From: Rubrivivax gelatinosus IL144
GTDB lineage: Bacteria > Pseudomonadota > Gammaproteobacteria > Burkholderiales > Burkholderiaceae_C
DNA length: 64,000 nt
NCBI RefSeq assembly: GCF_000284255.1
Contig: NC_017075.1
Location: 4,092,001-4,156,000, forward strand
Reading direction: 5' to 3'
Under the pieces are notes generated by a model. It did no database searches. It was not told the DNA's origin and saw nothing but the letters and a program-made list of their open reading frames with translations. Position numbers and translations under genes: made by a program. This document shows positions 7,477-15,476 of the stretch, one piece after another (position 1 is the first letter of the stretch; every line of letters begins with the position of its first letter).

Positions 7477-9593
7477 AGCCGGCGATGCTGCCGCCGCTGC
7501 GCCAGGACCTCGGCCTGCACCCGGGGCCGACGGCCGACGACGGCACGCCGACCTGGACGCTGCACGACCCGGCCGCGCACCGCTTCTACGAACTCTCCTG
7601 GCCGGCCTTCGAGCTGCTGTCGCGCTGGCCGCTGGGCAGCGCCGACGCCGTGCTGCAGGCCGTCGAGCGCGAGACCACGCTGCGCCTGGGCCCCGAAGAC
7701 CTGCAAGCGCTGCTGCAGTTCCTCGCCAGCCACCACCTGCTGCTGGCGCACAGTGTCGAACACAGCGCCCGGCTGGCGCACGCTGCCGCAGCCGGCCGCA
7801 GCAGCCACACGATGTGGCTGCTCAAGCACTACCTGTTCTTCCGCGTGCCGCTGCTGCGGCCCGAGCCGCTGCTGGCCTGGCTGGCGCGCCACACCGGCTG
7901 GCTGTACCGCCCGGCGTTCTGGTGGGCCGTCGGCGGCGCGGCGCTGCTCGGGCTGTTCCTCGCCTCGCGGCGCTGGGACGAGTTCACGCACACCTTCGCG
8001 GCCTACGGCAGCTGGTCGGGGCTGCTGGCCATCGGCGTCGCGCTCAGCGTCGCCAAGGTGCTGCACGAGTTCGGCCACGCCGTCACCGCCTACCGCTACG
8101 GCTGCCGCGTGCCGACGATGGGCGTGGCCTTCCTCGTGCTGTGGCCGGTGCTCTACACCGACACCAACGAGGCCTGGAAGCTCACGCGCCGCGGCCAGCG
8201 GCTGCGCATCGCCGCCGCCGGCATGCTGGCCGAGCTGGCGCTGGCCGCCGTCGCCACGCTGGCCTGGAGCTTCCTGCCCGACGGGCCGCTGCGCTCAGGC
8301 GTCTTCCTGCTGGCCACCAGCAGCTGGCTGGTCACGCTGGGCGTCAACGCCAGCCCCTTCATGCGTTTCGACGGCTACTTCCTGCTCGCCGACGCGCTGA
8401 ACACGCCCAATCTGCACGAACGCTCGTTCGCGCTCGGCCGCTGGTGGCTGCGCGAACGCCTCTGGGGCCTGGGCGACCCGGTGCCCGAGCTGCTGCCGCC
8501 GGCGCGGCAGCGGCTGCTGGTCGCTTTCGCCTTCGCGACCTGGCTGTACCGGCTGGTGCTGTTCTTCGGCATCGCGCTGCTCGTCTACCACCTGTTCTTC
8601 AAGGCGCTGGGCCTGGTGATGATGGCCGTCGAGCTGGGCTGGTTCATCGTGCTGCCGGTCTGGCGCGAGCTGCGCGTGTGGTGGGCGCGGCGCGCCGAGC
8701 TGCACTGGAACCGCAGCACGCGGCGCAGCGCCGCGCTGGCCGGCGCACTGCTGCTGGTGCTGCTGCTGCCCTGGCGCGGCGGCGTGCAGGCGCCGGCGGT
8801 GCTGAGCCACGGCGAGCAGCAGGCGCTGTACGCCGCCGAGACCGCGCGCCAGCGGGGCGCGGCGGTGGCCGAAGGCAGCCGCGTCGCCGCCGGTCAGTTG
8901 CTGATGCGGCTGCAGTCGCCCGAACTGGAACAGCGGCTCGAAGCCGCGGCGCTGCAGGAGGCGCTGCTGCGCTGGCAGGTCGAGCAGCAGCCGCTGGACA
9001 GCCGGCTGCAGCAGGAAGGCCAGGCGCTGCACCAGCGCTGGCAGGCCGCACGCGAGGAGGTCGCCGGACTGAGGCGCCAGCGCGAACAGCTCGCCGTGCG
9101 CGCGCCCTTCGCCGGCACCGTCGTCACGGCGCACCCGATGCTGGCCGACGGCACCTGGTTCACACGCGGCGAGAAGCTGTTCCAGATCGTCGGCGACGGC
9201 GACACGCTGAAGGTCGAGGCTTTCGTCGGCGAATCCGACTACGCCCGGCTGCGGCGCGAGGGCCCGCAGCGCGCCGGCGCCCGTTTCGTCGCCGACCTGC
9301 CCGAGTTCGGCAGCGTGCGCTGCACGGCGCTGCAGCTCGAGTCGGTCAACCTGCGCAGCCTGCCGCAGCCCTACCTGGCCAGCGTCTACGGCGGCCCGAT
9401 CAACAGCGTGCGCGACGGGGCCGAACTGCGCCCGCTGGGCGCCACCTACCGCGCGCGGCTGACGCAGTGCGAAGCACGGCCGCTGGCCCGCGAACTGCCC
9501 GGCCGCGTGCGCCTGGAAGGCGCGGCGCGCAGCCTGGCCGGCGAAGGCTGGGACTGGCTGCTGGCGCTGTGGCGGCGCGAAGGCGGGCTCTGA
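7473..9593 (+). CDS. Polytopic membrane protein: PqqD-like head, M50 (site-2 protease) core, HlyD-like C-terminal domain
   Basis: 706 residues from a GTG overlapping the previous stop (GTGA); ATG at 7485 is an alternative. Residues ~1-110 resemble a PqqD-type peptide-binding winged helix (LSWPAFELLSRWPLG). Several membrane segments follow. The first catalytic motif HEFGH is at 198-202 and the second, SPFMRFDGY with Asp300, is ~100 residues later, as in S2P/M50 intramembrane metalloproteases. After more membrane helices (~350-435) comes a periplasmic lipoyl-like/adaptor domain (RAPFAGTVV at ~540) as in HlyD. Each motif is intact, so protease activity is plausible. This protein takes the place that an ABC or RND motor has in known tripartite exporters. 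A substrate-binding, maturation or gating role for the neighbouring exoprotein is inferred. Confidence 0.85.
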   Translation: MKPAMLPPLRQDLGLHPGPTADDGTPTWTLHDPAAHRFYELSWPAFELLSRWPLGSADAVLQAVERETTLRLGPEDLQALLQFLASHHLLLAHSVEHSARLAHAAAAGRSSHTMWLLKHYLFFRVPLLRPEPLLAWLARHTGWLYRPAFWWAVGGAALLGLFLASRRWDEFTHTFAAYGSWSGLLAIGVALSVAKVLHEFGHAVTAYRYGCRVPTMGVAFLVLWPVLYTDTNEAWKLTRRGQRLRIAAAGMLAELALAAVATLAWSFLPDGPLRSGVFLLATSSWLVTLGVNASPFMRFDGYFLLADALNTPNLHERSFALGRWWLRERLWGLGDPVPELLPPARQRLLVAFAFATWLYRLVLFFGIALLVYHLFFKALGLVMMAVELGWFIVLPVWRELRVWWARRAELHWNRSTRRSAALAGALLLVLLLPWRGGVQAPAVLSHGEQQALYAAETARQRGAAVAEGSRVAAGQLLMRLQSPELEQRLEAAALQEALLRWQVEQQPLDSRLQQEGQALHQRWQAAREEVAGLRRQREQLAVRAPFAGTVVTAHPMLADGTWFTRGEKLFQIVGDGDTLKVEAFVGESDYARLRREGPQRAGARFVADLPEFGSVRCTALQLESVNLRSLPQPYLASVYGGPINSVRDGAELRPLGATYRARLTQCEARPLARELPGRVRLEGAARSLAGEGWDWLLALWRREGGL

Positions 9594-9678
9594 CACGGCG
9601 GTCGCGGCCGGCACGGAACGCTGCGCGTGCCCGTCTGGCGGCCCGCTCGAAGGAATCGGGCGCCAACTTGCTCGGCCA

Positions 9679-9906
9679 TCAAGGCTCGCCGTGCAAGACT
9701 TTGATCATCTGCAGAACGGGAAGTCCCGGCCGCCAGAGCCCGGCAAACACCTCCAGCTCCTCATAGCCCAGGGCCTTGTAGAAGGAACGTGTCTCGGCGT
9801 ACTCGGGGCTCGGATGCCCGGCGGCCACCGTCTTGACCTGCAGGTGGCGCGCACCCTGCGCGAGCAGCCAGTGCTCGGCGTGCCGGTGCAGCTGCCGCCC
9901 GACGCC
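9679..9906 (-). pseudogene. GNAT acetyltransferase, 3' fragment (split by the IS21 element)
   Basis: This is the C-terminal half of a small GNAT N-acetyltransferase: KGVGRQLHRHAEHWLL (acetyl-CoA pyrophosphate loop and following helix) then ETRSFYKALGYEELEVF, the usual SxFYxxxGF/Y end of the fold. The N-terminal half lies beyond the insertion element at 12148-12410. Deleting bases 9907-12147 and one copy of the 5-bp duplication ACGCC rejoins the halves in frame to a 161-residue protein, a normal length for the family. A TTG inside the element could start the fragment, but without the N-terminal half no function is expected. The substrate cannot be told. Confidence 0.9.
9902..9906. repeat. Target-site duplication, left copy (ACGCC)
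   Basis: ACGCC directly precedes the left TGT terminus of the element; the same 5 bases directly follow the right ACA terminus at 12148-12152. Removing one copy together with the element restores the interrupted reading frame. Confidence 0.85.
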
Positions 9907-9912
9907 TGTCAA

Positions 9913-9958
9913 GCGACATCGAGAACTGACCCCCCGGCGACATCCAGAAGTGACCCCC
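9913..9958. repeat. IS21 left end: two direct copies of the terminal repeat
   Basis: Bases 9913-9935 and 9937-9958 are two copies of GCGACATC(G/C)AGAA(C/G)TGACCCCC, the multiple transposase-binding repeats usual at IS21-family ends. Confidence 0.75.
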
Positions 9959-9968
9959 GGGTGGTGGT

Positions 9969-10769
9969 TCAGTTGGTTGTTGCGGGGTTCGCTCCGGCCT
10001 GGTTAACCAGGCCGGAGCGGCGCTTGGTCCGCAGCCGGTAGCTGTCGCCGCGGATGGTGAGGACGTGGCTGTGGTGCAGCAGCCGGTCGAGGATGGCGGT
10101 GGCGACGACGGCGTCGCCGAAGACGCCGCCCCACTCGGCCACCGAGCGGTTGCTGGTCACGAGCATCGAGCCGCGCTCGTAGCGGCGGCTTACGAGCTGG
10201 AAGAACAGGTGTGCGGCGTTGGCCTCGAACGGCAGGTAGCCGAGTTCGTCGACGACCAGCAGCTTGGGCTTGGCGAAGTGCACGAGCTTCTCCTCCAGCC
10301 GGCCTTCGACGTGCGCCCGCACCAGCTGCGTCACCAGGCTCGTCGCTGGCACGAAGAGCGTGCTGTAGCCGCGCACGATGGCCTCGCGCCCGAGAGCGAC
10401 AGCCAGGTGCGTCTTGCCGACGCCGGGCGGCCCGAGCAGCAGCACGCTGTCGCCGTTGGCAACCCAGCGCGAGGTGGCCAGCTCGCGGATCTGCTTGGGG
10501 TCCACCGACGGCTGCGCGTCGTACTCGAAGCCCTCCAGCGTGCGCACGCAGGGGAACTTGGCGATGGACATGCCCATCTGGATGCGCCGCTCGTCCTTGC
10601 GGGCGACCTCGGCCGCGCACAGCATCGACAGCGCCTCGCGCAGGTTCAGCTCGGCCCGCGCGGCCTGGTCCAACAGCGTGTCGAGCTGGTCTCGGATGGC
10701 GGTGAGCTTGAGCCGCGTAAGCATGGGCTCGAGCGCGTCGAGTTCCTCGGTCTTCTTCGACGCGGCCAT
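9969..10769 (-). CDS. istB: IstB, ATP-binding helper of IS21 transposition
   Basis: 266 residues. AAA+ ATPase with Walker A GPPGVGKT at residues 113-120 and Walker B LLVVDE at 170-175, then the sensor TSN and arginine-rich C-terminal region. In the IS21 family IstB assembles on DNA with ATP and directs the IstA transposase to the target. Its ATG overlaps the istA stop by one base (TGATG), the usual coupling of the pair. The length matches typical IstB proteins (about 250-265) and no damage is visible. Confidence 0.95.
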   Translation of the reverse strand: MAASKKTEELDALEPMLTRLKLTAIRDQLDTLLDQAARAELNLREALSMLCAAEVARKDERRIQMGMSIAKFPCVRTLEGFEYDAQPSVDPKQIRELATSRWVANGDSVLLLGPPGVGKTHLAVALGREAIVRGYSTLFVPATSLVTQLVRAHVEGRLEEKLVHFAKPKLLVVDELGYLPFEANAAHLFFQLVSRRYERGSMLVTSNRSVAEWGGVFGDAVVATAILDRLLHHSHVLTIRGDSYRLRTKRRSGLVNQAGANPATTN

Positions 10770-12073
10770 CACCAGCTTCCTCCGGCGACGGCCTCGTACT
10801 GATCGAGCGGGCGCTGCAACTCGCCAGGCACCGGGGCTATCGGCGGCGGCATCTTCGGTAGCCACGTCATCCCGGCCAACTGGCCGCCGACGATGCCCAC
10901 CAGGTGGCTGCGCTCGATGACGCTGCAGCGCCGCAGCGCGCTCTGCGCGTGGCAGGCCACTTCCTGGCCGGCGTAGAGCACTCGCACCTGACGCTCGGCG
11001 ACGACGACGGTGACCGTCTCGCCGATGAGCCGCCACGGCACGCTGTAGCGGTTGGTGTCCAGCTCGATACAGGCGTCGGTGTGCACGCGCCGCGTGACCT
11101 CGCGCACCTGCAGGAACGGCGCCTTGGACGGCAGCGGCCGCAACGCGGCGCGCTCGTGCCGCTCGAAGCGCTGCAGCGGCGGCTCGCCGGTGCTGCCGTG
11201 GATGCGCACGTCGGCGACTTCGCGCACCCAGCGCTCCAGGTGCGCCTGCAGTTCCTCGACGCTGGCGAAGCGGTGCCCGGCGATGGCGTTGCGCTTGACG
11301 TAGCCGACGCCACGCTCGTCCTTGCCCTTGGTCCGCGCGCGATACGGCGCGCAGGCCCGCGGCGTGAAGTCCCAGTAACGGCAGAACGCGTGGAAGCGGT
11401 CGTTGAAGCGCACCTCGCGCGTCTGCGCGTTGTGCTCGGTGACCAGCGGCTTGGCGTTGTCCAGCAGGACTTCGTGCGGCACGCCGCCGAAGCGCCGGAA
11501 GGCGCCTTCCAGGCCGTGCAGCCACGACGACTGGCGCTCATGCAGGAAGACGGCGACGTGACAGCGCCGGCTGTAGCCGAGCGTGGCGACGAACAGGTGG
11601 ATGCGCAGCGGCTCGCCGTCCACGATGACTGACGTGCTGCCGAAGTCGATTTGCAGTTGCTGGCCGGGCGCGGTCTCGTAGCGCACTGTGGCCACGCTCT
11701 CGGCCCGCAACTCCCGACGCAGCGGCTCGACGGCACGCTGGACGGTGCGCAGGCTCACGCGGATGCCCAGCTCTCGCTGCAGGTCCTGGCGCACGACGTC
11801 GGCGTTGCCGCGGTGCTGCCGCAGCCGCTCGGCCAGCCACTGCCGGTGCGGCTCCAGGACGCTCTCGCGGTGCGTCGTGCGCATCGGCCGCCAGCCGCCT
11901 TGCCGCAGGTACTCGCGCACCGTGTTGCGGCTGCAGCCCAGTTCCCGGCTGATGCGCTTGGCTCCCCATCCCAGCGCCTGCAGCGCCAGCATCTTCTGCA
12001 CCTCCTGTGGCGCCAGCATCGTGTCGCTCCCCGGGCCTCGTTGGACCGGCTGAGCTTGGAACACTTCCTCCAT
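10769..12073 (-). CDS. istA: IstA, IS21-family DDE transposase
   Basis: 434 residues. An N-terminal helix-turn-helix lies at about residues 34-57 (GAKRISRELGCSRNTVREYL). The RNase-H-fold integrase core has Asp143 (QIDFG), Asp205 (LLDNAK) and Glu253 (GKDERGVGYVK) as the likely catalytic triad, and a C-terminal beta domain follows. The ATG at 12073 is preceded by AGGAG at a good distance (7 bases), so it is preferred over the ATG at 12019. It catalyses strand cutting and transfer of the element with IstB. Confidence 0.95.
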   Translation of the reverse strand: MEEVFQAQPVQRGPGSDTMLAPQEVQKMLALQALGWGAKRISRELGCSRNTVREYLRQGGWRPMRTTHRESVLEPHRQWLAERLRQHRGNADVVRQDLQRELGIRVSLRTVQRAVEPLRRELRAESVATVRYETAPGQQLQIDFGSTSVIVDGEPLRIHLFVATLGYSRRCHVAVFLHERQSSWLHGLEGAFRRFGGVPHEVLLDNAKPLVTEHNAQTREVRFNDRFHAFCRYWDFTPRACAPYRARTKGKDERGVGYVKRNAIAGHRFASVEELQAHLERWVREVADVRIHGSTGEPPLQRFERHERAALRPLPSKAPFLQVREVTRRVHTDACIELDTNRYSVPWRLIGETVTVVVAERQVRVLYAGQEVACHAQSALRRCSVIERSHLVGIVGGQLAGMTWLPKMPPPIAPVPGELQRPLDQYEAVAGGSW

Positions 12074-12095
12074 CGACCTCTCCTTCGTCAGCGAA

Positions 12096-12147
12096 GGGGG
12101 TCAGTTCTCAATGACGCCAGGGGGGCAGTTTTGCGTGTCGCCCAACA
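12096..12147. repeat. IS21 right end: outer and inner terminal repeats
   Basis: The inner copy (12096-12118, GGGGGTCAGTTCTCA then ATGACGCC) and the outer copy (about 12121-12147) are inverted relative to the left-end pair. The outer copy is the more diverged. Confidence 0.7.
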
Positions 12148-12410
12148 ACGCCTTTCGCGCGTGCGTCGGCTTGCACCGCCATGCAATGGACCTCCCATGA
12201 CGCCGGGAAATGCTCCCGCAATGTCATGAAGGCGATCGCGCAGCCGCGCTCGGCAGCCCAGAAGGTGGGGAATCGCTGCGTGTCCTGCGCGTACCGGAGG
12301 AGAGCCGAGTCGACGCCGAACCAGCGCGGCAGGCTTCGCAGGATCCTCTGTGCATCGGCCACGGTGCCTGGCACCGGGCCATCCAGCTCCAAAGAGGTCT
12401 GATCTGTCAT
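12148..12410 (-). pseudogene. GNAT acetyltransferase, 5' fragment (split by the IS21 element)
   Basis: Begins at the ATG at 12410 ([16 protein letters not shown]) and runs to the insertion site. The segment includes [34 protein letters not shown], read as the beta-3/beta-4 strands of a GNAT fold, and ends in ADARAKG just before the acetyl-CoA loop. The remaining half lies at 9679-9906. Read through the element, the frame continues only into IS end sequence, so the product would be non-functional. Upstream, 12411-12602 is a divergent intergenic region shared with the next operon, in which I see no clear promoter or terminator. Confidence 0.88.
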
Positions 12411-12602
12411 GGGCGGAGAGCTTATGCCGCTGGCCGTGGCGCTCCGACGGCTCCGCCGAAGCCGCGCGCAGCCCGTGCCCTGGCCCGCGGCGGCGACAGG
12501 CTGCCAGGCGATGCCCGCCGCACGCTTCGGCATCGGCCGAAGCATCTCGCCCGTCACCCGCCCGAGACTCCAGGCTCTTGTTCCGAACCCGAGAGCGACA
12601 CC

Positions 12603-12941
12603 ATGGCCATCACCTGCTTCATCCGTTATCAGATCGACCCCTTCCAGCGCGAAGCCTTCGAGCAGTACGCCCAGGCCTGGGGCCGGATCATTCCGCGCTG
12701 CGGCGGCAACCTGATCGGTTATTTCCTGCCGCACGAAGGCAGCAACGACGAGGCCTGCGGCCTGGTCGGCTTCGATTCGCTGGCAGCCTACGAACGCTAC
12801 CGTGCGACGCTTCGGACCGATGCCGAAGGACATGCCAACTTCGAGTTCGCGCGGTCGCGGCGATTCATCGTCCGGGAACAGCGCAGCTGGCTGCAGGACG
12901 TCGATTCGACGCGCGATCTGGCAAGGCTGGTGGCGCCGTGA
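12603..12941 (+). CDS. NIPSNAP-family protein
   Basis: 112 residues with the ferredoxin-like pattern of the NIPSNAP/DUF1330-like group: [33 protein letters not shown], then a second half with [14 protein letters not shown] and the conserved FxxxRRFIxREQRSWL end. The function of bacterial NIPSNAP proteins is largely unknown; many lie beside oxidoreductase or regulator genes. The ATG at 12603 follows GAGAGCGAC, a weak ribosome site. It overlaps the next gene by GTGA, so the two small alpha/beta-barrel proteins are co-translated and could form a mixed dimer (inference). Confidence 0.82.
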   Translation: MAITCFIRYQIDPFQREAFEQYAQAWGRIIPRCGGNLIGYFLPHEGSNDEACGLVGFDSLAAYERYRATLRTDAEGHANFEFARSRRFIVREQRSWLQDVDSTRDLARLVAP

Positions 12942-13282
12942 TCGCGGTGATCTTCGAAGTCGAGCCCAGGGCCGGCGAGGCGGGCCGCTATCTGGGGCTG
13001 GCCGCCGCGCTGAAGTCCGAACTGGAGAGCATCGACGGCTTCATCTCGGTCGAACGGTTCGAGAGCCTGGTCCGGCCCGGGCGATACTTGTCGCTGAGCT
13101 TCTGGCGCGACGAGGCCTCGGTCCGGAGCTGGCGCTGCCACGGCATACACCGCCGCGCTCAGCAGGAGGGCCGCAGCCGCGTGCTCGCCGGCTACCGGCT
13201 GCGGGTTGCGGCGGTGGTCCGCGACTATGGATTGCACGAACGCGACGAAGCCCCGGCGGACTCGCTCGGCACGCTGATCTGA
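12938..13282 (+). CDS. Antibiotic biosynthesis monooxygenase (ABM) domain protein
   Basis: 114 residues from a GTG overlapping the NIPSNAP stop (GTGA). The sequence [19 protein letters not shown], then [28 protein letters not shown] and the HRRAQQEGR helix are the standard ABM fold strands and helices. ABM proteins are small dimeric cofactor-free oxygenases or haem/quinol-interacting proteins; the substrate here is unknown. It lies in one operon with NIPSNAP and an ArsR-type regulator, which suggests a small stress or aromatic-compound response cassette (inference). Confidence 0.85.
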   Translation: MIAVIFEVEPRAGEAGRYLGLAAALKSELESIDGFISVERFESLVRPGRYLSLSFWRDEASVRSWRCHGIHRRAQQEGRSRVLAGYRLRVAAVVRDYGLHERDEAPADSLGTLI

Positions 13283-13287
13283 AAGCG

Positions 13288-13977
13288 ATGAACACTCCGC
13301 ACGAACCGCGTATGGCGCGCGTGGCGGCCGTCGTGGCCGACCCGGCGCGCTCGCGCATGCTGGCCTATCTGCTGGCCGGCGAATACGCCAGTGCCAGCGA
13401 GCTGGCCAAGGCGGCTTCCGTGACGCCTGCGACCGCCAGCGGCCACCTGGGCAAGCTGATGGACGCGAGGTTCGTGGTCTGCGAACCCAGAGGCCGTCAC
13501 CGCTACTACCGCCTGGCCGACGCCGAAGTGGCGCATGCGCTCGAAGCGCTGGCGCTGATCGCCGAGCGTGACGAGCACGACCGCGCCTGGGCACCGCCGG
13601 AACGCACGCGCCTGCGGCTGGCACGCTGCTGCTACGGACACCTGGCCGGCAAGCTGGGCGTCTCGCTCTTCGACGCGCTGCAGCGGCAGCACGGGCTCGA
13701 ATCGACGCCCAGCGGCTTCGAACTCACGGCCGCAGGCCGGGCATGGCTGGAAGGACTGGGCATGAATCCCGGCGCGCCCAGCAGCCGGCGGCGCTTCGCG
13801 TACCGCTGCCTGGACTGGTCCGAGCGCCGCGATCACCTCGCGGGCCAGCTCGCCGACGAGCTTTATCAGCATTTCACCGCCAAGGGCTGGCTGCGTCGCA
13901 CGTCCGGCCGGGCGGTGGAGATCACCGTCAGCGGTCAACGAGAGCTGCTGCCCAGCCTCGGCGAAGCTGTCTGCTGA
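13288..13977 (+). CDS. ArsR-family winged-helix transcriptional regulator
   Basis: 229 residues. The N-terminal winged helix (residues ~10-95: ARSRMLAYLLAGEYASASELAKAASVTPATASGHLGKLMDA in outline, then the wing RGRHRYYRL) is typical ArsR. The C-terminal ~130 residues contain a second predicted winged-helix-like unit (LFDALQRQHGLESTPSGFELTAAGRAWL) and a Cys/Arg-rich segment RRRFAYRCLDWSERRDHLAGQLADEL. This two-part layout is seen in a subgroup of ArsR-like regulators. No ArsR metal-binding CxC box is present. It starts 5 bases after the ABM stop and probably regulates this operon. The 158 bases after it hold an imperfect palindrome but no clear terminator. Confidence 0.85.
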   Translation: MNTPHEPRMARVAAVVADPARSRMLAYLLAGEYASASELAKAASVTPATASGHLGKLMDARFVVCEPRGRHRYYRLADAEVAHALEALALIAERDEHDRAWAPPERTRLRLARCCYGHLAGKLGVSLFDALQRQHGLESTPSGFELTAAGRAWLEGLGMNPGAPSSRRRFAYRCLDWSERRDHLAGQLADELYQHFTAKGWLRRTSGRAVEITVSGQRELLPSLGEAVC

Positions 13978-14135
13978 ACGCGGCGGGCACAGGCATGCGC
14001 AGGTCACCGGGCCAACCCGGGATGACCCGTAGCGCCCCACCCCGCCGCGGACATGACACTTGTCAAGCCGGCTGCCGGCGCGACAAGGATCCCGATGCTG
14101 TTTTGCCCCCTTGCGCACCGCGTGCGCCGCCCGGC

Positions 14136-15476
14136 ATGAAGACCGGCCTGCACACCCAGCTGCGCCAGCGCGCCACCGAAGGCCGGCCGATCCGCGTCGG
14201 CCTGATCGGCGCCGGCAAGTTCGGCTCGATGTACCTGGCCCAGGTGCCGAACACGCCCGGCGTGCACCTGGCCGGCGTCGCCGACCTGTCGCCGGCCGCC
14301 GCGCGCCGCAACCTCGAACGGGTCGGCTGGCACCACGAACGTGCCGCCGCCCCCAGCCTGGACGCTGCGCTGGCCGACGGCCGCACCCACGTCGGCGAGG
14401 ACTGGCAGGCGCTGGTGCGGCACCCGGCGATCGACGTCATCGTCGAATGCACCGGCCACCCGGTGGCCGCGGTCGAGCACTGCCTGGCGGCGATCGCCGA
14501 GGGCAAACACGTCGTCAACGTGACCGTCGAGGCCGACGCCTTCTGCGGCCCGCTGCTGGCGCGGCGCGCGGCCGAGGCCGGTGTCGTCTACTCGCTGGCC
14601 TTCGGCGACCAGCCGGCGCTGATCTGCGACCTGGTCGACTGGGCGCGCACCTGCGGCTTCCCGGTCGTCGCCGCCGGGCGCGGCCACAAGTGGCTGCCGC
14701 ACTTCGCGCAGTCGACGCCGGAGACGGTCTGGGGCTTCTACGGCCTGACGCCCGAGCAGGCCGAACGCGGCGGGCTGAACCCGAAGATGTTCAACAGCTT
14801 CCTCGACGGCTCCAAGCCGGCGATCGAATGCACCGCGGTCGCCAACGCCACCGGGCTGGCGGTGCCGTCGGGCGGCCTGCTGTACCCGCCGGCGGCGATC
14901 GACGAGATCCCCGGCGTCACGCGGCCGCAGGCCGAAGGCGGGGTGCTCGAACGCAAGGGCATGGTCGAGGTCATCTCCTCGCTGCGCCGCGACGGCACGA
15001 CCATCCCCTACGACATCCGCATGGGGGTCTGGGTCACCGTCGAAGGCGAGGCCGACTACGTGCGCCACTGCTTCGAGGAGTACGGCGCCAAGACCGACCC
15101 CAGCGGGCGCTACTTCACGCTCTACAAACGCTGGCACCTGATCGGGCTGGAGGTCGGTTATTCGGTGGCCAGCGTCGCGCTGCGCGGCGAGGCGACCGGC
15201 GCGGCCACCGCCTGGGTGGCCGACGTCGTGGCCACCGCCAAGCGCGACCTGCGCGCCGGCGAGACGCTCGACGGCGAAGGCGGCTACACGGTGGTCGGCC
15301 GGCTGCAGCCGGCCGAGGCCTCGCGCGCCCACGGCGGCCTGCCGCTGGGGCTGGCGCACGACCTGGTGCTGCAGCGCCCGGTCGCCGCCGGGCAGATGCT
15401 GTGCTGGGACGACGTCGTCGCCCGGCCGGAACTGCCGGCGTGGCGCTTGCGGCGGGAGATGGAGGCGCTGGCCTAG
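14136..15476 (+). CDS. NAD(P)-dependent oxidoreductase, Gfo/Idh/MocA-like, with C-terminal SAF-like domain
   Basis: 446 residues. An N-terminal Rossmann fold has the dinucleotide motif GLIGAGKFG at ~22-30. VIVECTGHP and KHVVNVTVEAD follow, as in homoserine-dehydrogenase-like and Gfo/Idh/MocA enzymes. A middle substrate domain contains GRGHKWLPHF and NATGLAVPSGG. The C-terminal ~90 residues (KRDLRAGETLDGEGGYTV, then AGQMLCWDDV) look like a SAF domain, as in sialic-acid synthases and altronate dehydratases. Such proteins are annotated broadly as oxidoreductases of sugar-acid metabolism; the true substrate cannot be told here. No strong ribosome site precedes the ATG. It stands alone and ends against the convergent gene at 15473. 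Confidence 0.8.
   Translation: MKTGLHTQLRQRATEGRPIRVGLIGAGKFGSMYLAQVPNTPGVHLAGVADLSPAAARRNLERVGWHHERAAAPSLDAALADGRTHVGEDWQALVRHPAIDVIVECTGHPVAAVEHCLAAIAEGKHVVNVTVEADAFCGPLLARRAAEAGVVYSLAFGDQPALICDLVDWARTCGFPVVAAGRGHKWLPHFAQSTPETVWGFYGLTPEQAERGGLNPKMFNSFLDGSKPAIECTAVANATGLAVPSGGLLYPPAAIDEIPGVTRPQAEGGVLERKGMVEVISSLRRDGTTIPYDIRMGVWVTVEGEADYVRHCFEEYGAKTDPSGRYFTLYKRWHLIGLEVGYSVASVALRGEATGAATAWVADVVATAKRDLRAGETLDGEGGYTVVGRLQPAEASRAHGGLPLGLAHDLVLQRPVAAGQMLCWDDVVARPELPAWRLRREMEALA

Larger units (their letters stand above)
9907..12147 (-). mobile_element. IS21-family insertion sequence, 2241 bp, complete
   Basis: The element carries istA and istB on the minus strand and ends in TGT/ACA termini typical of the IS21 family. 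The outer terminal repeats (TGTCAAGCGACATCGAGAAC on the left; TGTTGGGCGACACGCAAAAC on the complement of the right end) match imperfectly. A 5-bp duplication, ACGCC, flanks it. Both genes are intact, so the copy may still be mobile. Confidence 0.93.

Noticed and set aside
14054..14065. TGACA-CT-TGTCA inverted repeat after the ArsR gene
   Set aside because: Short arms, no linked promoter, and no clear regulator; could be chance.
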